Shown piece after piece: positions 14,207 through 19,615 of a stretch of DNA of 19,615 nt (position 1 is its first letter; each line of letters starts with the position of its first letter). The position numbers and the translations under genes were made by a program. Source of the DNA: JBHIAG01 sp046758465 (GTDB lineage Bacteria; Acidobacteriota; Terriglobia; Acidiferrales; 2-02-FULL-67-57). The stretch is taken from positions 1 to 19,615 of the forward strand of contig JBHIAG010000036.1 in NCBI GenBank assembly GCA_046758465.1, given 5' to 3'. The notes under the pieces are model-generated. The model ran no database searches and was not told where the DNA came from. It saw nothing but the letters and a program-made list of their open reading frames with translations.

Positions 14207-15418
14207 ATGAGTAGCAAAACGCGTGCCCGGAAGAGCGAGGCTCCCCTAGCCTCGGCCCGCAGGGCTGGCCCTGAGTCCCGCCAGCTCCCGCAGAGGGGGA
14301 CGGGCTTGCGGGATCGAAGGGTGCTGAGCGGTATGCGCCCCACCGGCAAACTCCACCTGGGCAATTTTGTCGGCGCGCTGGAAAACTGGCTGCACCTGCA
14401 GAACCAGTACGAGTGTTTCTTCTTCATCGCCGACTGGCACGCCCTCACCAGCGACTTCGCCGATACCTCCGACGTCGCCGGCAATACGCTCGAAGTGGCC
14501 ACCGACTGGCTCGCCGTCGGCCTCGACCCCGCGCGCTCGACCCTGTTCGTTCAGTCCCAGGTCCCCGAGCACGCCGAGCTTCACCTGCTCCTCTCCATGA
14601 TCACCCCTACGCCCTGGCTCCTCCGCAACCCTACCATCAAAGAGCAGGCGCGCGAAATGGGCCTGATCAGCTCGGAGGATGAAAGTGAAGTCAGCAAGAT
14701 CAACTACGGCCTGCTCGGCTATCCCGTCCTCCAGGCTGCCGATATTTTGATTTATCGGGCCAACTATGTGCCGGTCGGCGAGGACCAAGTTCCTCACGTT
14801 GAGCTCACCCGTGAGATTGCGCGCCGCTTCAATGGTTTCTATTCACTGGCCGCGGGCCGCACCGTTTTGCCCGAGCCTGAGGTGTTGTTGACCCCAACGC
14901 CCAAGCTAGCGGGGCTCGACGGCCGCAAGATGTCGAAGAGCTACGGTAACGCTATCGAACTGGGCGAGAGCCGGGAGTCGATTCGCGCCAAGGTTTCAAC
15001 GATGCTGACCGACCCGCAGCGCGTTCGCCGCTCCGACCCCGGCCGGCCCGAGATTTGTCCCGTCTTCGGCTACCATCGCCGCTTCTCCACCGAGAGCGTC
15101 ATCGAGCAGGTGGACCAGGAATGCCGCAGTGCCAAAATCGGCTGCGTGGACTGCAAGGCCCTGATGGCCGAGCACCTGAACCGCTCGCTCGCACCCATCC
15201 GTGAGCGCCGCCAGGCCTATGCGGCCAAACCGAAAGATGTCTGGGACATCCTCGTTGCGGGCTCGGAGGGTGCGCGCCGCGTGGCCTGCGACACCATGCA
15301 GCAGGTACGCGAAGCCATGAAGCTCATCCCGAAACTCCAACCGTCGGAATCGCCGCCGGCTCCCAGGCGTCGCCAGCGCGCGCGGCGCCTGGTGCGGGAG
15401 GCGAAGACCGCGCCGTAG
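14207..15418 (+). CDS. trpS: Tryptophan--tRNA ligase
   Basis: Class I synthetase charging tRNA-Trp. Family blocks: VLSGMRPTGKLHLGNFVGAL (about 39-58, with HIGH-type HLGN at 50-53), FIADWHALTS, ITPTPWLLRNPTIKEQ, GYPVLQAADILIYRA, PVGEDQVPHVELTREIARRFN and GRKMSKSYGN with KMSKS at 241-245. A Cys-rich segment (CRSAKIGCVDCK) near residue 310 and a basic tail (RRRQRARRLVREAK) are extra to the shortest forms. From ATG 14207 the protein has 403 residues, but residues 1-33 are low-complexity and lie in a repeat-rich stretch. A TTG at 14306, with GAGGGGGA upstream, gives 370 residues and matches the usual TrpRS N-terminus better. It starts a tight plus-strand gene run; scpA begins two nt after its stop. 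Confidence 0.95.
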   Translation: MSSKTRARKSEAPLASARRAGPESRQLPQRGTGLRDRRVLSGMRPTGKLHLGNFVGALENWLHLQNQYECFFFIADWHALTSDFADTSDVAGNTLEVATDWLAVGLDPARSTLFVQSQVPEHAELHLLLSMITPTPWLLRNPTIKEQAREMGLISSEDESEVSKINYGLLGYPVLQAADILIYRANYVPVGEDQVPHVELTREIARRFNGFYSLAAGRTVLPEPEVLLTPTPKLAGLDGRKMSKSYGNAIELGESRESIRAKVSTMLTDPQRVRRSDPGRPEICPVFGYHRRFSTESVIEQVDQECRSAKIGCVDCKALMAEHLNRSLAPIRERRQAYAAKPKDVWDILVAGSEGARRVACDTMQQVREAMKLIPKLQPSESPPAPRRRQRARRLVREAKTAP

Positions 15419-15420
15419 TC

Positions 15421-16191
15421 GTGGAGCAACCCTACAGCGTCCAACTCGATCGCTACGAAGGCCCGCTCGACCTCCTGCTCGACCTCATTCGCAAGCAGGA
15501 GATCAATATTTTTGACATCCCGATTGCCCGCATCACCCAGCAATACCTCGACTTCCTCCACAAGATGGAAGAGCTTGATATCGACATCGCTGCCGACTTC
15601 ATCCTGATAGCGGCCACGTTGATTTACATCAAGGCGCGCATGCTGCTCCCGCCCGACCCCAGCGCCCCGGCCGACGAGCCCCTCGACCCGCGCACCGACC
15701 TGGTGGCGCGGTTGCTGGAGCACGAGAAGTTCAAGAAGGCCGCCGAGGCCTTGCACCAGAAGCAACTGCTGGAGGCGGCAACATGGTCGCACCCCGACCC
15801 GAGCGGCTTCGAGAAGGAAGAAGGCGAGCTGGTCGTGACGCTGTGGGACCTCGTCAAGGTTTTCCAGCAGGCGTTGTCGCGGCCGCAGGCGCCGCCCCGG
15901 ATGGACATCCCCAAGGAAGAATGGACCGTGGGGCAGATGATCGCCGAGGTGCAAGAGCTCCTGCGCGCCACTGATGAGCCCATGCCACTGGAGACGCTGT
16001 TTCAACGCTACAGCACTCGCACGGCTCTCATCACCACCTTTCTCGCCGTGCTCGAGTTGATTCGCCTGGAGGCGGTCATTGCCATCCAGCAGGAGCCCCT
16101 TGGCCCTATCCTGCTGCGCAAGCATCGACTCTTCGACGTGGTCTTCACTCGCCCCGGCAAGATGGCGGCGATTGACGCCGAGTATCAGTAG
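15421..16191 (+). CDS. scpA: Segregation and condensation protein A
   Basis: Kleisin subunit of the bacterial SMC-ScpAB condensin, bridging SMC heads and binding ScpB. The 256-residue protein opens with the typical block YSVQLDRYEGPLDLLLDLIRK, followed by INIFDIPIARITQQYLDFL and the IAADFILIAATLIYIKARMLLP helix (about 58-79), an acidic/proline linker and a C-terminal winged-helix part (about 175-256) predicted to bind the SMC cap. The start is a GTG at 15421, two nt after the trpS stop; no better start fits the conserved N-terminus, and no strong Shine-Dalgarno is seen, suggesting translational coupling to trpS. scpB follows 8 nt downstream. Confidence 0.95.
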   Translation: MEQPYSVQLDRYEGPLDLLLDLIRKQEINIFDIPIARITQQYLDFLHKMEELDIDIAADFILIAATLIYIKARMLLPPDPSAPADEPLDPRTDLVARLLEHEKFKKAAEALHQKQLLEAATWSHPDPSGFEKEEGELVVTLWDLVKVFQQALSRPQAPPRMDIPKEEWTVGQMIAEVQELLRATDEPMPLETLFQRYSTRTALITTFLAVLELIRLEAVIAIQQEPLGPILLRKHRLFDVVFTRPGKMAAIDAEYQ

Positions 16192-16199
16192 GACGAGAC

Positions 16200-16808
16200 A
16201 TGGCGACGATGGAACGCGCCCAACTCAAAGCGCTGTTGGAAGCCATCATCTACGTCTCAGAAGAACCGGTGACAGTGGAACAGCTCGGCGGGGCCCTGGA
16301 CGGCGTTGCGCGCGCGGAGTTGCGTGCGGCACTCGAGGAACTGGTCGCGGACAGCCACAGCCCGCAGCGCGGGGTTGCGATTCGCCCCGTCGCCGGCGGC
16401 TACAAGATGTACACCAAGACCGAACACCACGAGGCGGTGCGGCGTTTTGTGCGCAAGCAGAAGCCGCCGCTGCGGCTTACCATGCCGGCGCTCGAAACCC
16501 TCGCGGTCATCGCGTACAAGCAGCCCATCACCCTGCCCGAAATCCAGCACATCCGCGGCGTCAACGCCGTCAGCGTTATCAAGACGCTGCTCGATAAGGG
16601 CCTCATTGTCACCGCCGGGCGCAAGCCGTGCATCGGTCGCCCCATCCTCTACCGTACCTCGAAAGAGTTTCTGCTGCGCTTCGGGCTGAAAGATGTGAGC
16701 GAGTTGCCGACCTTAGAAGAGTTCGGCGAGCTGGCGCGAGCCTCGCTAGGGGAGTTGGGCGAGGCGGCTACCGCTGAACTTGGAACTTCGCCTCGAAAAG
16801 CTGACTGA
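16200..16808 (+). CDS. scpB: Segregation and condensation protein B
   Basis: Winged-helix partner that dimerises and binds ScpA in the SMC complex. The 202-residue protein contains LKALLEAIIYVSEEPVTVEQL at the N-terminus, GGYKMYTKTEH, the signature PALETLAVIAYKQPITLPEI with QHIRGVNAVSVIKTLLDKGLI (about 97-139), GRPILYRTSKEFLLRFGL and SELPTLEEF, all standard. The final 25 residues are an Ala/Glu-rich tail. The ATG at 16200 has AGGA six nt upstream, overlapping the scpA stop region. The pseudouridine-synthase-like gene begins four nt after its stop, so the run trpS-scpA-scpB-rlu-hisC is very compact. Confidence 0.95.
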   Translation: MATMERAQLKALLEAIIYVSEEPVTVEQLGGALDGVARAELRAALEELVADSHSPQRGVAIRPVAGGYKMYTKTEHHEAVRRFVRKQKPPLRLTMPALETLAVIAYKQPITLPEIQHIRGVNAVSVIKTLLDKGLIVTAGRKPCIGRPILYRTSKEFLLRFGLKDVSELPTLEEFGELARASLGELGEAATAELGTSPRKAD

Positions 16809-16812
16809 GCAG

Positions 16813-17544
16813 ATGCCGGCAATGGCTGAACGGCTACAAAAACTCATCGCGCGTGCTGGTTTGGTTTCGCGCCGCACCGCCGAGTCCTGGATTCTCTCCG
16901 GGCGGGTGCGCGTGAACGGCCGTGTGGTGACGACGCTGGGCAGCAAGGCCGACCCGGCTTGCGACCGCGTCGAAGTGGACGACACGGTGCTGCGGTTTTC
17001 CCGTACGCACGCCTACCTGATGCTCCACAAACCCCGCGGCACCGTCACCACCGCGGCTGACACCCAGGGCCGCCCGACGATTTTGGATCTGCTCCGCCGT
17101 GTCCCGCAGCGCGTCTTTCCCGTCGGCCGCTTGCCCTACGAGGCCGAAGGCCTTCTGCTGCTCACGAGCGACGGTGCGTTTGCCGACGCTTTGCTGCGCG
17201 CTCACCTCCCGCAAACCTTCTGGCTGAAAGTGAAGGGACACCTCAGCCAGAAAGAACAAGCGAAGCTTGCCCGCGTCGCCCGCCGGCGCGGTGAGCGCAC
17301 ATTTTCTTGGAAACAGGTGAAGCCAGGCCCCAATCCGTGGTATGAAGCCGTGCTGCGTGCCCCGCGCCAGGACTGGTTGCGGGCGTGGTTGTTCCGCTTG
17401 GGGCACCCGGTGGAGAAACTCAAGCGTGTAGCCATCGGGCGGCTGGCCCTGGGGAACCTGCCAGTCGCATCCGTTCGTGCGCTGAGCGAGACGGAACGCC
17501 GCCGTCTGCTGAAGGAAACTGACCATAGCCGCAGGGGCCGATAG
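16813..17544 (+). CDS. RsuA/RluB-family pseudouridine synthase-like protein, catalytic Asp missing
   Basis: The 243-residue protein has an N-terminal S4 RNA-binding domain (about 5-60: RLQKLIARAGLVSRRTAE, RVRVNGRVVTTLGSKAD) and an RsuA/RluB/RluE-type domain (about 66-230: LMLHKPRGTVTT, VFPVGRL, GLLLLTSDGAFADALL, RLGHPVEKLKRVAIG). The family's catalytic motif is GRLD followed by a T/S-G-LLL segment; here it reads GRLPYEAEGLLLL, with Pro108 (codon CCC at 17134-17136) in place of the aspartate. The nearby Tyr of the TYRV block is Phe136, and the usual EGRNRQVRRM block reads APRQDWLRAW. The frame is intact, so it may be an RNA-binding protein without synthase activity. ATG 16813 or 16822 fits the N-terminus. 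It follows scpB, a common neighbourhood for this family. Confidence 0.88.
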   Translation: MPAMAERLQKLIARAGLVSRRTAESWILSGRVRVNGRVVTTLGSKADPACDRVEVDDTVLRFSRTHAYLMLHKPRGTVTTAADTQGRPTILDLLRRVPQRVFPVGRLPYEAEGLLLLTSDGAFADALLRAHLPQTFWLKVKGHLSQKEQAKLARVARRRGERTFSWKQVKPGPNPWYEAVLRAPRQDWLRAWLFRLGHPVEKLKRVAIGRLALGNLPVASVRALSETERRRLLKETDHSRRGR

Positions 17545-17569
17545 TGCCGCCACGTTGAGGCGAAATGGA

Positions 17570-18688
17570 ATGACGACAAAAAAACTCCCGGCTGACCTCA
17601 TTTCCCCGCACATCGCAAGCGTTCGAGCTTACGTTGCCGGCAAGCCCATCGAAGAAGTCGAGCGCGAACTGGGTGTGGAAGCCATCAAGCTCGCTTCCAA
17701 CGAGAACCCACTGGGGCCTTCGCCGAAAGCTGTGGAGGCGATGAAGCGCTTTCTCACGGAGTCGCACCGCTACCCCGACGCTGCCGGCTACTACCTCCGC
17801 CAGAAGCTCTGCGAGCGCTACCAGGTTCCCATCGAGCAAATCACTTTGGGCGCTGGCAGCACCGAACTCATTCAGTTGATTGCGCGCGTGCTGCTGGGCG
17901 CGGGCGACGAGGGCCTCACTTCGGAGTACTCCTTTGTGATGTTCGCGCTGTCGGTCAAAACCGCGGGCGCGACACTCATTGAAGTCCCGCTGAAGGAGTT
18001 GCGCTTCGACCTCGAAGCCTTGGCGGCCCGCCTGACGCCCCGCACTCGCCTGGTCTACATCGCCAACCCCAACAACCCTACCGGCACCCTGGTCACCGCC
18101 ACGGCAATCGATCGCTTGCTGGCGCGGCTCCCGGAAACCGCTGTGCTGCTCCTTGACGAGGCCTATTGCGACTACGTTGACCACCCGGACTACAGCCATG
18201 CCCTCGACTATGTCCGCCAGCAACGCAATGTCCTCCTCCTGCGCACTTTTTCCAAGGTGTACGGTTTGGCGGGCCTGCGCATCGGCTATGGGATGGGCCA
18301 TCCGGAATTGATCGCTGCGCTCGACAAAATCTGCTCGCCCTTCAACGTTTCCCGGCTGGCCCAGGTGGCCGCGCTGGCCGCGCTCGACGACGATGAACAT
18401 GTCCGCCGCTCGCGCGAATCCAACCGCCGCGGGCTCGCGTTGTTCGCCCGGGAGCTGCCGCGCCTGGGCCTCACCTATGTGCCCTCCTTTGCCAATTTCA
18501 TCTACCTCGAAACCGGCAATGACGCCCGGCAGGATTTCGAGGCCTTGCTCAAGATGGGCGTCATCGTGCGCCCACTAAATTTTATGGGATTGCCGCGTGC
18601 CCTCCGGGTTACCGTCGGCACCGAAGATGAAAATCACCGCTTCCTGGAAGCCCTAAAGAAACTCCTGGCAACTCGCCAATTGGCCTGA
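17570..18688 (+). CDS. hisC: Histidinol-phosphate aminotransferase
   Basis: PLP fold type I aminotransferase converting imidazole acetol phosphate and glutamate to histidinol phosphate; related enzymes also act on aromatic amino acids. The 372-residue protein shows IKLASNENPLGPSP (39-52), AGSTELIQLIARVLL (95-109), NPNNPTG (166-172), LLLDEAYCDYV (193-203), the PLP lysine K229 in RTFSKVYGLAGLRIGYG and FANFIYLETG and VGTEDEN in the C-terminal domain. These fit HisC well. ATG 17570 is preferred, with GAGG nine nt upstream; a TTG at 17555 adds five residues. It lies 25 nt after the synthase-like gene and ends the compact plus-strand run. No other his genes are here, so a broader aromatic aminotransferase role cannot be excluded. 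Confidence 0.92.
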   Translation: MTTKKLPADLISPHIASVRAYVAGKPIEEVERELGVEAIKLASNENPLGPSPKAVEAMKRFLTESHRYPDAAGYYLRQKLCERYQVPIEQITLGAGSTELIQLIARVLLGAGDEGLTSEYSFVMFALSVKTAGATLIEVPLKELRFDLEALAARLTPRTRLVYIANPNNPTGTLVTATAIDRLLARLPETAVLLLDEAYCDYVDHPDYSHALDYVRQQRNVLLLRTFSKVYGLAGLRIGYGMGHPELIAALDKICSPFNVSRLAQVAALAALDDDEHVRRSRESNRRGLALFARELPRLGLTYVPSFANFIYLETGNDARQDFEALLKMGVIVRPLNFMGLPRALRVTVGTEDENHRFLEALKKLLATRQLA

Positions 18689-18908
18689 TGGCACCCCAGC
18701 CCTGCGGTGACGGCAAGAAGCCAGCTAGTAAACGCATGGCAACGGATGGAAACGCATGGCGTACTTACCGGGGGCAGAGGGCGCGCTGTGGGTGGGCTAA
18801 TGGGGTGTGGCCACGCTACTGCAGGGCGGCAAAAAAGGCAATGGCGCTGGCCAGCCAATCGCCCCTACGCAAGCACAACCGCTTGTAAATCACGGAGTTA
18901 GCCCGCTG
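18689..18908. other. Spacer between hisC and the CoA-binding gene
   Basis: 220 nt without a convincing gene. It contains a short direct repeat AAACGCATGG (two copies about 25 nt apart, near 18730-18760). No clear promoter or terminator is seen, although the CoA-binding gene probably has its own promoter here. Confidence 0.45.
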
Positions 18909-19310
18909 ATGCCAGACCCGATCGACACCCTCCTCCGCACCGCCCGCACCATCGCCGTCGTCGGCCTCTCCTCCAAGCCCCAGCGGCCCAGCTACGGCGT
19001 GGCCCGCTACCTGCAAGCCGCCGGCTACCGCATCATCCCGGTGAATCCCAAGGAAACCAAGGTCCTGGGCGAACGGGCCTTCGCCCGCCTGGAGGACGTG
19101 CCGCAGAAAATAGATGTCGTTGATGTCTTCCGGCGCTCCGAACACGTGCCGGCAATCGTCGCCAGCGCCATTCGCGTGGGCGCGCGAGCAATCTGGCTGC
19201 AAGAGGGTGTTGTGCACCAGGCGGCCGCCGAGCGCGCCCGCCAGGCGGGCCTCCAGGTAGTCATGGACCGCTGCATGCTCAAAGAACACGCCCGCCGCGC
19301 CCCCCGCTGA
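18909..19310 (+). CDS. CoA-binding domain protein (YccU-like)
   Basis: A 133-residue stand-alone Rossmann-fold protein of the CoA_binding_2 family. Recognisable blocks are IAVVGLSSKPQRPSYGVARYL (15-35), GYRIIPVNP (39-47), IDVVDVFRRSEHVP (68-81), ARAIWLQEGV (92-101) and DRCMLKEH (120-127); the last is the family's C-terminal signature. Members resemble the CoA-binding part of succinyl-CoA synthetase alpha but lack the catalytic part, and their role is poorly known. ATG 18909 has GGAG eleven nt upstream, a wide spacing. The stop codon and last residues fall inside a copy of the intergenic repeat starting at 19302. It is separated by 220 nt from hisC and is probably a separate unit. Confidence 0.92.
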   Translation: MPDPIDTLLRTARTIAVVGLSSKPQRPSYGVARYLQAAGYRIIPVNPKETKVLGERAFARLEDVPQKIDVVDVFRRSEHVPAIVASAIRVGARAIWLQEGVVHQAAAERARQAGLQVVMDRCMLKEHARRAPR

Positions 19311-19328
19311 ACTTGCTCCGCTGGCACC
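19302..19328 (+). repeat. Partial copy of the right-end repeat, overlapping a stop codon
   Basis: 27 nt beginning CCCCGCTGAACTTGCTCCG match 19389-19415 with one difference. The TGA of the CoA-binding gene (19308-19310) lies inside this unit. Confidence 0.85.
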
Positions 19329-19338
19329 CGCCTTCGTC

Positions 19339-19413
19339 GGTTCAACCCAGCGGCTCCAGCCGCTGGGAGTCCGACTCCCGCGAGCCTGCCCCGCTGAACT
19401 TGCTCCGGTGGCA
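19339..19413 (+). repeat. 75-bp palindromic repeat, copy 1
   Basis: Matches 19541-19615 at 74 of 75 positions. It starts GGTTCAACCCAGCGGCTCC and contains a hairpin with 10-bp arms (CCCAGCGGCT / AGCCGCTGGG, 19345-19366), then GGAGTC-C-GACTCC, then the CCCCGCTGAACTTGCTCCG block. The dense self-complementarity is typical of REP-like intergenic elements. Confidence 0.9.
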
Positions 19414-19487
19414 CCGGCCTCTGGCCGGTGGACTGGTTGCCGCGGCGCTTGTCATTCTGAGGCCGTACGGCCGAAGAATCTGCTTTT
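19412..19487 (+). repeat. Further palindromic elements between the two 75-bp copies
   Basis: CACCGGCC-TCT-GGCCGGTG (19412-19430) is a perfect 8-bp hairpin. It is followed by an element at 19451-19487 with ATTCT and AGAAT outer arms around the 12-bp palindrome GGCCGTACGGCC (19461-19472). The CATTCTGAG...GAAGAATCTGC form is a dispersed repeat type I recall from environmental bacterial genomes. Confidence 0.75.
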
Positions 19488-19540
19488 GTGGCCCCGGCTT
19501 ACCCTTGGCGCAGCCGAAGGGGTCCCCCCTGCCGTCCGGC

Positions 19541-19615
19541 GGTTCAACCCAGCGGCTCCCGCCGCTGGGAGTCCGACTCCCGCGAGCCTGCCCCGCTGAA
19601 CTTGCTCCGGTGGCA
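19541..19615 (+). repeat. 75-bp palindromic repeat, copy 2 (reaches window edge)
   Basis: Second copy, 202 bp from copy 1, with one substitution in the hairpin loop region (CTCC-A versus CTCC-C). It runs to the last base of the window, so the array probably continues. Between 19311 and 19615 there is no gene. Confidence 0.9.

Noticed and set aside
15217..16125. 302-codon minus-strand open frame, and a similar one at 17420-18400
   Set aside because: Both are antisense to well-supported genes (trpS/scpA and the RsuA-like gene/hisC) and show no family motifs.
18688..18888. 66-codon ORF overlapping the hisC stop (TGATG)
   Set aside because: The start overlap is suggestive, but codon use is unlike the neighbours, the product is an Arg/Lys/Trp-rich mix without a domain and no ribosome site stands out.
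19302..19615. CRISPR array
   Set aside because: The repeats are internally palindromic with unequal spacing (87 and 202 nt), and spacers themselves carry other palindromes; no cas gene is present.

Overview
This is a 19.6 kb, GC-rich, gene-dense chromosomal window with mostly housekeeping content. I see no rRNA, tRNA, transposase, phage gene, CRISPR array or plasmid function. Gene order and protein style (pilT-recX-alaS; hemX-hemA-hemC-hemD; trpS-scpA-scpB-pseudouridine synthase-hisC; secreted M48 and M20 peptidases) and many short palindromic intergenic repeats suggest an Acidobacteriota genome. That is an inference from general resemblance; no marker gene was placed on a tree.

Layout. 1-3145 (minus strand): pilT, recX and the N-terminal half of alaS, read right to left. 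3146-3357: a divergent promoter region with two TTGACA -35 boxes lying in a 12-bp inverted repeat, and a PerR-box-like sequence on the right-hand side. 3358-4340 (plus): a Dps-like thioferritin and a small Rieske ferredoxin. 4337-5302 (minus): ilvE, convergent with the Rieske gene and sharing its CTAG stop. 5730-7103 (plus): a secreted M48 metalloprotease with an extra C-terminal domain. 7214-8971 (minus): a secreted M20 metallopeptidase preceded by a 58-codon two-helix membrane protein. 9073-10002 (plus): a secreted protein of unknown function whose 3' end overlaps hemD. 9945-13839 (minus): hemX-like, hemA, hemC and hemD, covering tetrapyrrole synthesis from glutamyl-tRNA to uroporphyrinogen III. 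14207-18688 (plus): trpS, scpA, scpB, an RsuA/RluB-type protein and hisC, tightly spaced and probably one transcript. 18909-19310 (plus): a CoA-binding-fold protein. 19302-19615: a palindromic repeat array running off the window.

How the genes work together. The heme genes form one pathway operon with a recognisable promoter. The dps-Rieske pair looks like an iron/peroxide defence unit, possibly under a Fur/PerR-type repressor. ScpA and ScpB are the kleisin and winged-helix partners of SMC. alaS, trpS, ilvE and hisC serve translation and amino acid supply.

I found no clear new multi-gene system. The points most worth a second look are the RsuA/RluB-type protein lacking the family's catalytic aspartate, the mirrored divergent promoters with a PerR-like operator, the small membrane protein before the M20 peptidase, and the palindromic repeats, some of which reach into gene ends.
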